Shown here: one piece after another, positions 41,679 to 51,432 of the stretch | Layout: every line of letters starts with the position of its first letter | Position numbering within the stretch: the stretch's first letter is position 1 | Source of the DNA: Buchnera aphidicola (Brachycaudus tragopogonis) | Lineage (GTDB): Bacteria > Pseudomonadota > Gammaproteobacteria > Enterobacterales > Enterobacteriaceae | Direction: 5' to 3' | Assembly: GCF_964059175.1 (NCBI RefSeq) | Contig: NZ_OZ060418.1 | Location: 186,001 to 250,000, forward strand | Length of the DNA: 64,000 nt | Program-made: the position numbers and the translations under genes | Notes under the pieces: generated by a model | The model's database searches: none | What the model saw: only the letters and a program-made list of their open reading frames with translations | Told to the model about the DNA's origin: nothing

Positions 41679-42896
41679 GTGGATATTGAAGTAAAAATGC
41701 CTGATATTGGTGTAGATGAAGTAGAAGTTATAGAAATATTAGTTGAATTAAATGAAAAAGTACAAATAGAACAAGGATTAATAGCTGTAGAAGGAGAAAA
41801 GACTTCTATGGAAATACCTTCACCTATATCCGGTGTTGTAAAAAAAATTTATATAGAAATTGGTGATAAAATTCAAACTTCTTCTATTATAATGCTTTTT
41901 GATGCGCATGATAATAGTGTTAATATTAATAAAAATATTCAAGATGTACCTAAATTAGAAAAAAAAATATTAAAACAAGATATTTTTTTGAAGTCTAAAA
42001 AAAATATTCCTATACACGCGACTCCAGTAGTAAGAAGACTAGCACGAAATTTAAATATTGAATTGTGTGATATTATTGGTACTGGTCCTAAAAATCGTAT
42101 TTTAAAAGAAGACATAGAATTATATAAAAAGAATCTTAAAATTAATACAATACTAGAAAGTAATAACATTGATTTAAACCACGATATTTCATTCGAAATA
42201 GAAGAAATAGAATTGAGTTATCTTCAAAAAGCCATAGGTAATAATTTACATAAAAATTGGAATGATATACCTCATGTTACCCAATTTGATGAAGTTGACA
42301 TTACGATATTAGAAAAATTTCGTCAAAAATATAATTGTGAAAAAAGAAATGAAAAGAATGAAATTTCCAAAATTACAATATTAGTTTTTATAATAAAAAT
42401 TGTTGCATATGCGTTAGAAAAATTCCCTATTTTTAATAGTTCTCTTAATAAAAATAATACAAAAATTATTTTAAAAAAATATATTAATATTGGTGTTGCA
42501 ATAGATGTTAATAATGAATTGTTTGTACCTGTATTAAAAGATGTAAATAAAAAAAATATTCAACAATTATCTGATGAATTGATATTCATATCAGAAAAAA
42601 CACGAAAAAAAAACTTAAATACATCTGATATGACAAAGGGATGTTTTACAATATCTAATTTAGGTGGAATAGGAGGTGGTTGGTTTTCTCCAATTATTAA
42701 TGCACCTGAGGTGGCTATTCTTGGTATTTCAAAATCTAATATTAAACCATTATGGAATGGTAAAGAATTTTCTCCATCTTTAATGTTACCATTATCTTTA
42801 TCTTATGATCATCGTGTTATAAATGGTGCTTATGCGGCACGTTTTATTACGTTTATTGGTAAATTACTTTCTGATATACATTTTTTAGTTATGTAA
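41679..42896 (+). CDS. aceF: Pyruvate dehydrogenase E2, dihydrolipoyl acetyltransferase
   Basis: AceF forms the complex core and transfers acetyl groups to CoA. It has one lipoyl domain (residues 1-75, lipoyl lysine K41 in VEGEKTSME), an E3/E1-binding domain (about 108-145, ATPVVRRLARNLNIEL) and the catalytic domain (about 185-405) with the active-site LSYDHRVINGAYAARF. E. coli AceF has three lipoyl domains and 630 residues, so two have been lost here. The start is GTG at 41679, 12 bases after aceE, preceded by AAGAGG. Its lipoyl domain starts like E. coli's first one. Confidence 0.96.
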   Translation: MDIEVKMPDIGVDEVEVIEILVELNEKVQIEQGLIAVEGEKTSMEIPSPISGVVKKIYIEIGDKIQTSSIIMLFDAHDNSVNINKNIQDVPKLEKKILKQDIFLKSKKNIPIHATPVVRRLARNLNIELCDIIGTGPKNRILKEDIELYKKNLKINTILESNNIDLNHDISFEIEEIELSYLQKAIGNNLHKNWNDIPHVTQFDEVDITILEKFRQKYNCEKRNEKNEISKITILVFIIKIVAYALEKFPIFNSSLNKNNTKIILKKYINIGVAIDVNNELFVPVLKDVNKKNIQQLSDELIFISEKTRKKNLNTSDMTKGCFTISNLGGIGGGWFSPIINAPEVAILGISKSNIKPLWNGKEFSPSLMLPLSLSYDHRVINGAYAARFITFIGKLLSDIHFLVM

Positions 42897-42927
42897 TTTT
42901 TATTTTAATAAATGTTAAGAGGTTATA

Positions 42928-44349
42928 ATGGATCAAAAAATTTATGTACAGGTTGTAGTGATTGGTTCAGGTCCATCTGGTTATTCTGCAGCTTTTCGTT
43001 GTGCAGATTTAGGATTAGATGTTTTGTTAATAGAAAAATATAGTACATTAGGAGGTGTTTGTTTAAACGTTGGATGCATACCTTCAAAATCATTATTGCA
43101 TATAGCTAAGGTTATTCAGGAAGCAAAAGAACTGTCTAGTACCGGTGTTTCTTTTAGCGAACCAGTTCTTAACATAAAAAAAATTAAACTTTGGAAAGAA
43201 AGTGTTATAAAAAAACTTACTGATGGTCTTTCTTATATGAGGAAGCAAAGAAAAATAAGAATTATTCAAGGAAAAGCTGTTTTTAATACTGATACAAGCC
43301 TTCTAGTTGAAGAGAAAGAAAAAAAATTTACTGTTCTTTTTGAACATGCAATTATTGCAACAGGTTCTCAACCTATTAAAATTCCTTCAGTATCTTATAA
43401 TAATGAAAGTATATGGGATTCAACTGATGCTTTATCATTAAAAAAAATACCCAATCGTTTTTTAATTATAGGCAGTGGAATTATTGGGTTAGAAATGGCT
43501 ACAATATATAGTGCATTAGGTTCGAAAGTTGATGTGATTGATCGTTTTAAAGATTTTCTACCTTCATTAGATAGAGATATTGCTGATGTATATATAAAGT
43601 CTATTAATAAAAAATTTAATTTAATGTTAAATACTCATCTTGATAAAATTAAAGAAAGAAAAAATGAATTAATAGTTGAAATGATACAAGATAATTCTAA
43701 TAAAAAAGATATATGTTATGATGCTATATTAATAGCAATAGGAAGAACTCCTAATATTCATGGTTTAGGACTAGAAAAAATAGGATTAAAAATAAATGAT
43801 TTTGGTTTTATTCAAGTTGATAAACAATTAAAGACAAATATATCTCATATTTATGCTGTTGGTGATGTTACCGGTTTTCCTATGTTAGCTCATAAAGGCA
43901 CACATGAAGGGCATATTGCAGCAGAAGTAATTGCTGGAAAAAATCATTTTTTTGAACCTGCAGTGATTCCTTCTATTGCGTATACTGAACCAGAAATTGC
44001 ATGGGTAGGATTGAATGAAAAAGAAGCTAAAAAAGAAAATATAGATTATGAAGTTGCCTCTTTTCCTTGGAGTGCATCAGGCAGGGCTATTGCTTCTAAT
44101 TGTAGTGTAGGTATAACAAAGTTAATTTTTAATAAAAATAGCAACAAAATTATTGGTGGTGCTATAGTAGGTACGAATGCTGGCGAATTAATCGGCGAAG
44201 TAAGTTTAGGAATTGAAATGGGATGTGATGCTGAAGATCTTGCATTAACAATACATGCTCATCCTACTCTGTATGAATCAATAGGGTTGTCTGCAGAAAT
44301 TTTTCAAGGCACTATAACAGATTTATTTAATGTGAAATGCAAAAAATAA
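42928..44349 (+). CDS. lpd: Dihydrolipoamide dehydrogenase
   Basis: The E3 flavoenzyme reoxidises dihydrolipoamide and makes NADH for the pyruvate (and, if present, 2-oxoglutarate) dehydrogenase complexes. The FAD site is VVIGSGPSGYSAAFRCADLG, the redox disulphide is C45/C50 in GGVCLNVGCIPSK, the NAD site is IGSGIIGLEMATIY, and the catalytic base lies in HAHPTLYESIG. 473 residues, as E. coli (474). AGAGG precedes the ATG. An exceptionally long hairpin follows the gene. Confidence 0.97.
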   Translation: MDQKIYVQVVVIGSGPSGYSAAFRCADLGLDVLLIEKYSTLGGVCLNVGCIPSKSLLHIAKVIQEAKELSSTGVSFSEPVLNIKKIKLWKESVIKKLTDGLSYMRKQRKIRIIQGKAVFNTDTSLLVEEKEKKFTVLFEHAIIATGSQPIKIPSVSYNNESIWDSTDALSLKKIPNRFLIIGSGIIGLEMATIYSALGSKVDVIDRFKDFLPSLDRDIADVYIKSINKKFNLMLNTHLDKIKERKNELIVEMIQDNSNKKDICYDAILIAIGRTPNIHGLGLEKIGLKINDFGFIQVDKQLKTNISHIYAVGDVTGFPMLAHKGTHEGHIAAEVIAGKNHFFEPAVIPSIAYTEPEIAWVGLNEKEAKKENIDYEVASFPWSASGRAIASNCSVGITKLIFNKNSNKIIGGAIVGTNAGELIGEVSLGIEMGCDAEDLALTIHAHPTLYESIGLSAEIFQGTITDLFNVKCKK

Positions 44350-44370
44350 TTACCATTCAAAATATGAATG

Positions 44371-44455
44371 AATAGAATATTTTTTTTAGAAAAGGAAAAG
44401 ATTATAGAAATTAAATTTCTATAATCTTTTCTTTTTCTAAAAAAAATATTCTATT
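44371..44455 (+). terminator. lpd terminator, 85-nt near-perfect hairpin
   Basis: Left arm 44371-44412 and right arm 44414-44455 pair over 42 positions with one mismatch (a possible G-U pair), around a single central A at 44413. It lies 21 bp after lpd. The RNA would form a very long stem with runs of 8 A/8 U inside it. Termination is the likely role; protection of the 3' end is another. Confidence 0.68.
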
Positions 44456-44622
44456 GATGAATTTAGATCAATCATGATCTATACTACGTCCTACAAGTTT
44501 TTTTATTTTATTTGTTAGTATCATTTTCAATATAAAAAATATATAACTTTTTTATATCCTATAATTATATACCTTATTAAAGTATATTATTTTCAATATT
44601 TATATCACTATAAATTAAATTC

Positions 44623-45411
44623 TTAGATAGATATATTTCTACCATAGTATATTTCTCTCATTTCTTTCCATAATAAATTTATAATATAAGATTGTTCCTC
44701 TCGTTTTAAATCATCTATGCAGATATTAAATAAATAATTTTTTAAATTAAATTCTTTTAATAGCATACGAGTATGAAAAATATTTTCTTGATGTACATTT
44801 ACATCCACCATGTCATACATTGACTTAATATTATCAGACATAAAATTTTGAATAGAACTTATCTTATGATCAATGAAATGTTTAATACCATGAATGTCTC
44901 GAGTAAAACCCCTAACACGATATTCAATAGTGACGATATCAGATTCTAATTGATGTATAAGATAATTTAAGGCATTCAAAGGTGATATAATCCCGCATGT
45001 TGATACTTCAATATCAGCTCTAAAAGTACAAATGCCACTTTGAGGATGACTTTCTGGATATGTGTGTACGCATATATGACTTTTATCTAAATGAGCAAGA
45101 ACGGAAGATGATACAATATTATTGTTTAAAACATTAATTTTATCTAAATTTATAGGTTCTTCACATACTAAAATAGTTACACTTGCTCCTTGAGGTTCAT
45201 AGTCTTGATGAAATATGTTTAAAACATTAGCACCAATAATTGAACAAGTTTTTTTTAAAATTTTAGTTAATCGAATAGCATTATATTGTTCATCAATATA
45301 AGAAATATAACTATTGCGTGAATCATTAGTATTCGCATAGCAAATATCATAGATACAAAAACTTAGGCTCTTAGTTAAATTATTAAAGCCATATAATTTT
45401 AGTTTTTGCAA
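44623..45411 (-). CDS. speD: S-adenosylmethionine decarboxylase proenzyme
   Basis: SpeD makes decarboxylated AdoMet, the aminopropyl donor for spermidine. It is a self-cleaving pyruvoyl enzyme; the cleavage site is K110-S111 in [18 protein letters not shown], so S111 becomes the pyruvoyl group. The start is TTG 45411, giving [18 protein letters not shown] in exact register with E. coli [15 protein letters not shown], with AGGAGAG upstream; no suitable ATG exists. 262 residues (E. coli 264). It follows speE by 26 bp in the conserved speE-speD operon. Confidence 0.97.
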   Translation of the reverse strand: MQKLKLYGFNNLTKSLSFCIYDICYANTNDSRNSYISYIDEQYNAIRLTKILKKTCSIIGANVLNIFHQDYEPQGASVTILVCEEPINLDKINVLNNNIVSSSVLAHLDKSHICVHTYPESHPQSGICTFRADIEVSTCGIISPLNALNYLIHQLESDIVTIEYRVRGFTRDIHGIKHFIDHKISSIQNFMSDNIKSMYDMVDVNVHQENIFHTRMLLKEFNLKNYLFNICIDDLKREEQSYIINLLWKEMREIYYGRNISI

Positions 45412-45437
45412 TTTAATTACTCTCCTATAAAAGGATT

Positions 45438-46301
45438 TTAACTTTCATTTAATGCATTAAGAATATATTGAGGTAAATAAAAACTACTTATATGAATTTT
45501 AGCATTATAGTAATTAAAATCTAGTTTTGTAGATTTTATCCGTGATTGTAAATTAATCAAATTTCTTTTTTTATTTAATTCTATATTGTTAGTACCCCAT
45601 GCAAAGATCATAATTCCACCATAATAAGTAGGAATGGCTGCATGGTAAAGTTTTGTATCATAAAAATATTTTTTTAATTTTTTATAAGTTGTAATAGTTT
45701 CATTTTTTTGGAGAAAAAAAACGCCATTTTGTGCTACAAAAATACCATTTTTATCAAGACAATTTTTACAATTGTAATAAAACTCTGAACGAAATAAATT
45801 TTTTCCACAACCTAAAGGATCTGTAGAATCCGATATTATAAGATCGAATTTTTCTTTCGTTTTTTTTGTAAAATTCAAACCATCATCAATAATTAATTTT
45901 AAACGAGAATCTTCATAAGCATTTTTATTATGATTTGGAAAATATTTTTTGCATAAATTAATAATATTAATATCAATTTCTACCATAGTAATATTTTTAA
46001 TATCTTTATGTTTACATATTTCACGTAGGATACCTCCATCTCCTCCTCCTATGATTAGTACGTTTTTGATTGATCCATGAGAAAATATAGGAATATGAGT
46101 CATCATTTCATGGTATATAAATTCATCTTTTTCGGTTGTTTGAACAATATCGTCTATTGCCATAATTTTCCCGAAATTAGAATTTTCAAAAATAATTACT
46201 TTATGATATTCAGTTTTTGTTTCATATAATAATTTGTCAATTAAAAAATATTGTCCAAGATGGCAATACAGTTTTTCATGCCATATTTTTTTATTAGCCA
46301 T
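45438..46301 (-). CDS. speE: Spermidine synthase
   Basis: SpeE transfers the aminopropyl group from decarboxylated AdoMet to putrescine, giving spermidine and methylthioadenosine (which MtnN downstream hydrolyses). The AdoMet-like binding motif is [12 protein letters not shown], with the catalytic SDSTDPLG block and [11 protein letters not shown] near the C terminus. 287 residues against 288 in E. coli. The ATG at 46301 reads [12 protein letters not shown]. The source of putrescine is not in this window. Confidence 0.97.
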   Translation of the reverse strand: MANKKIWHEKLYCHLGQYFLIDKLLYETKTEYHKVIIFENSNFGKIMAIDDIVQTTEKDEFIYHEMMTHIPIFSHGSIKNVLIIGGGDGGILREICKHKDIKNITMVEIDINIINLCKKYFPNHNKNAYEDSRLKLIIDDGLNFTKKTKEKFDLIISDSTDPLGCGKNLFRSEFYYNCKNCLDKNGIFVAQNGVFFLQKNETITTYKKLKKYFYDTKLYHAAIPTYYGGIMIFAWGTNNIELNKKRNLINLQSRIKSTKLDFNYYNAKIHISSFYLPQYILNALNES

Positions 46302-46547
46302 GATTGTATTTATGTATCCTATAAAAATATAACGTTATAGAGTATTTTGGGATTAATAAAAAATTACGAGTATAGTGAAAAATAGATTTTTAGGTTTTTT
46401 TTTGCAAGAAGGAAAATGATTTTTATAGAAAAAAATTATTTTTTTAAAGTTAATTTAATATGTTCAATAATAAATTTATAATACATGTTCCAAAATATTA
46501 TTACTTAAATACATTTTTTATTAGAAATACTATGAGTAAAATATTAT

Positions 46548-47246
46548 TTATTGAATTATTTCCATAAAATTCTCTAAAATAATTTTCACAAATTCAGCAG
46601 ATCGTAATGATGCAATTGAAAGATTTTTTTTAAAATTTATAGTAGCATTATTGTCAGATAAATCAGATATAGATTTTACAACAATAAGAGGAATTGTAAA
46701 TTTATGACAAACTTGAGCTATTGCAGTTGATTCCATATCAACAGCTATTGCAGAAGGAAAATTATTTTTTATTAACATATTTTTTCTAATAAATGAATCT
46801 CCACTAACAATAAGTCCCATCATAATATTTAAGTGATCTATAGTAGTGTTTTGTTTTTTAAAAGAATTAAACATTATTTTATTAATTAAAAATTTTTTTG
46901 GATATTGAGGTATCTGTCCTATTTTATAACCAAAGTTTGTTAAATCTACATCGTAATAACATGTTTCTTTAGGAATAATTATGTCTCCTATTTTTAGTGA
47001 TGAAGTTAAACTTCCAGCAGAACCACTATTAATTATAACGTCAGGATTACATAAATGAATAAGATTCATAGTAGATATACTAGCACAAACTTTTCCAATA
47101 CCTGATTGTATTAAAAAAATTTTATTGTTTGTTGATGTTCCTTCGTAAATAGTATAATTTTTAACGTTTTTTGGTGTAAATGAATGTATTATTTTTTTTA
47201 GCATTTCAACTTCTTTTTTTACTGCACCTATTATTCCAATTTTCAT
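46548..47246 (-). CDS. mtnN: MTA/SAH nucleosidase
   Basis: MtnN (Pfs) cleaves adenine from methylthioadenosine and S-adenosylhomocysteine, removing the by-product of SpeE and of methyl transfer. The family start MKIGIIGAVKKEVEML, the block INSGSAGSLTSSLKIGDI, the substrate motif AVDMESTAIAQVCH and the catalytic D in KSISDLSDNN are present. I start at ATG 47246 (232 residues, the E. coli length); a TTG three codons upstream is less likely. It lies beside speED, although the genes are farther apart in E. coli. Confidence 0.96.
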   Translation of the reverse strand: MKIGIIGAVKKEVEMLKKIIHSFTPKNVKNYTIYEGTSTNNKIFLIQSGIGKVCASISTMNLIHLCNPDVIINSGSAGSLTSSLKIGDIIIPKETCYYDVDLTNFGYKIGQIPQYPKKFLINKIMFNSFKKQNTTIDHLNIMMGLIVSGDSFIRKNMLIKNNFPSAIAVDMESTAIAQVCHKFTIPLIVVKSISDLSDNNATINFKKNLSIASLRSAEFVKIILENFMEIIQ

Positions 47247-47311
47247 TTTATACAATTTATATTTAATTTTAATAAAGTTATAGAATATTATTAATATATC
47301 TAATTATTTTT

Positions 47312-47656
47312 TTAAATGCTAAATGATGAACCGCATCCACATGTATTTTTTGCATTTGGATTAGAAATTATAAACTTAGAGCCTTCTAAATTTTCTAAAT
47401 AGTCTATTTTTCCTCCATATAAATATTGTAAGCTAATAGGATCAACAATCAATGAAATATCTGATTTATTGATTATAATATCATCTTTATTTATTTTTTC
47501 ATCAAAAATAAATTGATATTGAAAACCGCTGCATCCACCACCATTGATATAAATTCTTAGTTTTAAATTATTATTTTTTTTAATTGTTATTAAATCTTTT
47601 ATTCTTTGAGCTGCTTTGTCAGTAAAATCGAGATAATTATTATATTTTTTTTTCAT
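47312..47656 (-). CDS. erpA: Iron-sulfur cluster insertion protein ErpA
   Basis: ErpA is an A-type carrier that delivers Fe-S clusters, in E. coli to isoprenoid enzymes IspG and IspH. The three cysteines are in the usual positions: [11 protein letters not shown] and the C-terminal [11 protein letters not shown]. 114 residues, same as E. coli. ErpA is preferred over IscA/SufA because of length, the E. coli-like neighbourhood and absence of isc genes nearby. Codons 2-4 form a 9-A run. Confidence 0.93.
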   Translation of the reverse strand: MKKKYNNYLDFTDKAAQRIKDLITIKKNNNLKLRIYINGGGCSGFQYQFIFDEKINKDDIIINKSDISLIVDPISLQYLYGGKIDYLENLEGSKFIISNPNAKNTCGCGSSFSI

Positions 47657-47774
47657 TATTTATATTCTCAAAATTTTTTTTTAAGCATAAATTTTTTCAT
47701 TTTAATATTATCATAAATAAATATTTTTTAAATATTTTATGTATTTTTTTATTTTTTATAAAAAAACAGTTCCA

Positions 47775-47808
47775 TGCGCCGATAGATAATCTAGTCTTTA
47801 TTGGCGCA
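47775..47808 (-). terminator. ftsZ terminator with a G+C-rich stem
   Basis: TGCGCCGATA (47775-47784) pairs with TATTGGCGCA (47799-47808), 10 bp with one G-U, 73 bp after ftsZ. On the minus strand a run of seven T follows the stem by about 8 nt. The GCGCC core stands out in this A+T-rich gap. Confidence 0.58.
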
Positions 47809-47881
47809 GGTTATTAAAACAATGACATTATCAACTAATATTTAATATAATATTTTTTAATCTATTATTCATTTTAAAAAA

Positions 47882-49039
47882 TTAATCTGATTTTTTACGA
47901 AGAAAAGATGGAATGTCTAAATATTCTGTTTCTTGGTTTTTTTTATTTTCTGTATTTATTATTTCTTTTTTTGTGATTTTTTTTTCTATTTTTGTTGGAG
48001 ATATATTTAAATATTGATAGCGATAGTCCATTAATACTTCTCTAGATGATTTATTTTTTATTTGATTAATATCTCCTAACTGTTTTTCGATGCCAATACC
48101 TGTAGCTACGACTGTTACTCGTAAAGTATCATTCATATCAGGATCTAAAGAGGTTCCTATTACAACTGTAGCATTGTCAGAAGAAAAAGATCTAATAGTA
48201 TTTCCAACTGTTTCAAATTCATCTAATTTTAAGTCAAAACCAGCTGTAATATTAACTAGTACACCACGTGCACCAGATAAATCTATATCTTCTAATAAAG
48301 GGCTAGATATAGCTATTTCCGAGGCTTCTTCTGCACGATTTTCTCCAGAAGCTATTCCAGTCCCCATCATAGCATATCCCATTTCTACCATTACAGTACG
48401 TACATCAGCGAAGTCTACGTTCATTAAACCAGGCCGTGTAATTAATTCAGCAATACCTTGTACTGCTCCTTTTAAAACATTGTTAGCAGCACTAAAAGCA
48501 TCAAGTAAAGATATTCCCCGACTAAGAACTTTTAATAATTTATCATTTGGAATAGTAATTAAAGAATCTACATATTTTGATAATTCAATAATTCCTTGCT
48601 CAGCAACAATCATTCTTTTTTTACCTTCAAAATTAAAAGGTTTTGTTACTACTGCTACAGTTAAAATACCTAATTCTTTTGCGATTTCTGCCACTACAGG
48701 AGCTGCTCCAGTTCCTGTTCCTCCGCCCATTCCAGCTGCTATAAAAACCATATCGGAACCATCTAGTGCAGATTTTAAAAGTTCTTTATCTTCTTCTGCA
48801 GAAGTCCGTCCGATTTCTGGATTTGCCCCAGCACCCAATCCTTTAGTGATATTATTACCTATTTGTATAGTTTGTTCTACTTCTACTTTTCTTAAAGCTT
48901 GTGCATCAGTGTTAATAGCAAAAAACTCCACACCTTCAATATGCTCCTTAATCATATGTTCTACTGCATTTCCACCGCCACCTCCAACACCAATTACTTT
49001 TATTATTGCGTTATTACTTAATTCTGCAGGTTCAAACAT
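47882..49039 (-). CDS. ftsZ: Cell division protein FtsZ
   Basis: FtsZ is the tubulin-like GTPase that forms the division ring. The tubulin signature [14 protein letters not shown], the N-terminal [13 protein letters not shown] and the T7 loop FADVRTVM are intact. The C-terminal peptide [11 protein letters not shown], which binds FtsA and other partners, is conserved. 385 residues, as E. coli (383); the variable linker is Lys/Glu/Asn rich. It ends the dcw cluster; lpxC, next in E. coli, is absent, fitting loss of lipid A synthesis. Confidence 0.98.
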   Translation of the reverse strand: MFEPAELSNNAIIKVIGVGGGGGNAVEHMIKEHIEGVEFFAINTDAQALRKVEVEQTIQIGNNITKGLGAGANPEIGRTSAEEDKELLKSALDGSDMVFIAAGMGGGTGTGAAPVVAEIAKELGILTVAVVTKPFNFEGKKRMIVAEQGIIELSKYVDSLITIPNDKLLKVLSRGISLLDAFSAANNVLKGAVQGIAELITRPGLMNVDFADVRTVMVEMGYAMMGTGIASGENRAEEASEIAISSPLLEDIDLSGARGVLVNITAGFDLKLDEFETVGNTIRSFSSDNATVVIGTSLDPDMNDTLRVTVVATGIGIEKQLGDINQIKNKSSREVLMDYRYQYLNISPTKIEKKITKKEIINTENKKNQETEYLDIPSFLRKKSD

Positions 49040-49091
49040 AATTTATTTCCATTATCTATCTTTGTTTTATAAAATTTTAAGCATAGTTTTT

Positions 49092-50348
49092 TTAAAATTC
49101 TTTTTGAAACCAGTTATTAATTTTTTGAAACCATGTCTCAATGAAAGAAATTTCTTTTTTTTTCTTGTCAATATTAATATAAAATTCTTTACTATAATGC
49201 AATAAACCAATTACTGTTGAATAATTTGGTTCCGTGATATTTTCTATTAATCCTGAAATATTTAAAGGTGTAGCAATTCGTACTTTTTTTTGGAATACTT
49301 TTTGTGCGCAGTCAGTTAAAAATGAAATTTTTGATCCTCCTCCTGTGAGCACTATACCACTCAATAATTCATATTTTTCTCCATTTTTATAAAGTTTTTT
49401 TTGTACATGTAAAATTTTATTTTTTACTAAAGATAACAATTCAACATATCTTGATTCAATTACTTCTATTAATGCATCTTGTTGTAAATTGTTTTGAAAG
49501 TTTCCATTTATATTAGAACAATCAATGTTTTTTGATGAACCTAACGGTGGTTTTATTACAGAACCATATTGAATTTTCATGTTTTCTGCATCAGAATAAG
49601 AAGTACTAAAAGCATATGAAATATCGCTAGTTACAATGTTACCTGCATATGGGATGACTTGACTATGTTCTATAGCGTCGTTAATATAAATAGTAAAATC
49701 TATTGTACCTCCTCCTATATCAATCATACATACGCCGAGCTGACGTTCATCTTTAGTTAAGACAGCTTTACTAGAAGCGAGACCTGAAAAAATCACTTGA
49801 TCAACTTTTACATCACATTTTTCTACAGCTTTAACTATATTTTTAGCCATATTTTTATGGCAAGTAATCAGATGAGCCTTTACTTGCATACGTACTCCAG
49901 ATAAACCTATAGGATTTTTTATTCCAGATTGTTGATCAATTGAATATTCTTTTGGAATGACATGTAATATATGATGTTCATTAAGAATTTTAACAGATTT
50001 TGCAATGTGTATTACATTTTCTAAATCTTCTTTTGTAACTTCATCTTCAGAGATTGGAACTATTCCTATTTCGTTTTGACAGTGAATATATTTATTAGAT
50101 AAAGATAAATATACAGAAGTAATTTGACAATCTGCCATAGTTTCAGCTTTATGTATAGATTCTTGTATACAAGTAACTACTGTATCTAAATTATTTATAC
50201 GTCCTTTATTTATTCCTTTAGAAGAGCAAGTGCCAAATCCGATAATTTTAATTGTATTATCTATCAATATTTCTCCTACTACAGTTACTACTTTAGTAGT
50301 ACCAATTTCTAATCCCACTACTAATTTTCTATCCTGTGATATAATCAT
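49092..50348 (-). CDS. ftsA: Cell division protein FtsA
   Basis: FtsA is an actin-like ATPase that ties FtsZ filaments to the membrane. Actin-fold phosphate loops are visible (GLEIGTTKVVTVVG; CMIDIGGGTIDFTIY; VLTGGGSKI). The C-terminal amphipathic helix WFQKINNWFQKEF is the membrane anchor. 418 residues (E. coli 420). It lies directly before ftsZ; ftsQ, normally just upstream, is missing and a 157-bp gap takes its place. Confidence 0.97.
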   Translation of the reverse strand: MIISQDRKLVVGLEIGTTKVVTVVGEILIDNTIKIIGFGTCSSKGINKGRINNLDTVVTCIQESIHKAETMADCQITSVYLSLSNKYIHCQNEIGIVPISEDEVTKEDLENVIHIAKSVKILNEHHILHVIPKEYSIDQQSGIKNPIGLSGVRMQVKAHLITCHKNMAKNIVKAVEKCDVKVDQVIFSGLASSKAVLTKDERQLGVCMIDIGGGTIDFTIYINDAIEHSQVIPYAGNIVTSDISYAFSTSYSDAENMKIQYGSVIKPPLGSSKNIDCSNINGNFQNNLQQDALIEVIESRYVELLSLVKNKILHVQKKLYKNGEKYELLSGIVLTGGGSKISFLTDCAQKVFQKKVRIATPLNISGLIENITEPNYSTVIGLLHYSKEFYINIDKKKKEISFIETWFQKINNWFQKEF

Positions 50349-50505
50349 TATTCTTTAGCCTGTACTGTATTACTTTAGTTATTACTTTTTAATAAAATAT
50401 CATTTTTTATTTTTTTTTATTTATGATCTGATAATAAAATTTTATAAAAAATATATTTTTCTTGTTTTTATATACAATAGGGTAAAAAATATTATGTAAA
50501 ATAAA

Positions 50506-51423
50506 TTAAATACTTGTTTCTAAAATTAATAATACTAATTCATCAAATGATATCCCAACTTCTTGCGCAGATATAGGTAATAAACTACGTTTAGTCATAC
50601 CAGGTATAGTATTTACCTCTAACAGCCAAAATTTATTTTCTTGATCTAATATTACATCAATTCTTCCACATCCAGTACATCCTAGTATTTTCCATGCAGA
50701 TATTACTATTTTTTTTAATTCTTTTTCTTGTGTTATGTTTAATCCACTTGGACAAAAATATTGAGTTGAAGAAGATTTATATTTAGCATTATAATCATAA
50801 AAATAATGTTTTGTTGATATACGAATAGACGGTAGTACCTGATTATTAAGAATAGAAACAGTATATTCTTTTCCCTCTATAAATTTTTCAATTAAAATAT
50901 TATCGTCGTATTTGAATGCTTTTTGAATAGCAGAATCTATTTCTTCAATAGATGAGACTAATGTAATACCTATACTAGATCCTTGACTGTTTGGTTTTAC
51001 TAAAATAGGTAAACCTAATTCTAATATTTTTTGTCTTTCAGAAAAGTATAAAGATGCTTTATTTTTTTTTGTTATATAAATATCAGGTACGGTTAAAAGA
51101 TCAATAGACTTCCATAATAATTTAGTTCTAAATTTATCTATAGAGATAGATGAAGCCATAATTCCACTTCCTGTGTAAGGTATTTTTAAATATTCAAGAA
51201 CTCCTTGAATGCTACCATCTTCACCACCTTTTCCGTGTAGCGCAATGTATGCTTTATCAAATGTTTCTTTTTTTAGTTGAATAATAGAGTAAGATTGTAA
51301 ATCAATAGGATATGCCTGAAATCCAGATTTTAGTAAACTTTTAAGCACAGCTCGTCCTGATTTAATAGATATTTCTCTTTCAGAAGATGTTCCTCCTAAC
51401 AAAACTGCTATTTTTTTATTCAT
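50506..51423 (-). CDS. ddlB: D-alanine--D-alanine ligase
   Basis: Ddl joins two D-alanines with ATP for the peptidoglycan stem peptide. ATP-grasp signatures are clear: the N-terminal VLLGGTSSEREISIKSG, the serine/omega region GSSIGITLV, and the metal-binding end LLEVNTIPGMTKRSLLP. 305 residues (E. coli DdlB 306). It lies between murC and ftsA in the dcw cluster. It is the only Ddl visible here; its D-Ala supply is not in the window. Confidence 0.96.
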   Translation of the reverse strand: MNKKIAVLLGGTSSEREISIKSGRAVLKSLLKSGFQAYPIDLQSYSIIQLKKETFDKAYIALHGKGGEDGSIQGVLEYLKIPYTGSGIMASSISIDKFRTKLLWKSIDLLTVPDIYITKKNKASLYFSERQKILELGLPILVKPNSQGSSIGITLVSSIEEIDSAIQKAFKYDDNILIEKFIEGKEYTVSILNNQVLPSIRISTKHYFYDYNAKYKSSSTQYFCPSGLNITQEKELKKIVISAWKILGCTGCGRIDVILDQENKFWLLEVNTIPGMTKRSLLPISAQEVGISFDELVLLILETSI

Positions 51424-51432
51424 TTTATCACT

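Noticed and set aside
48090-49205. A 371-codon plus-strand frame antisense to ftsZ
   Set aside because: It lies wholly over the minus-strand ftsZ and the end of ftsA, its protein is Pro/Ser/Thr low-complexity with no family resemblance, and ftsZ codon use explains the missing stops.
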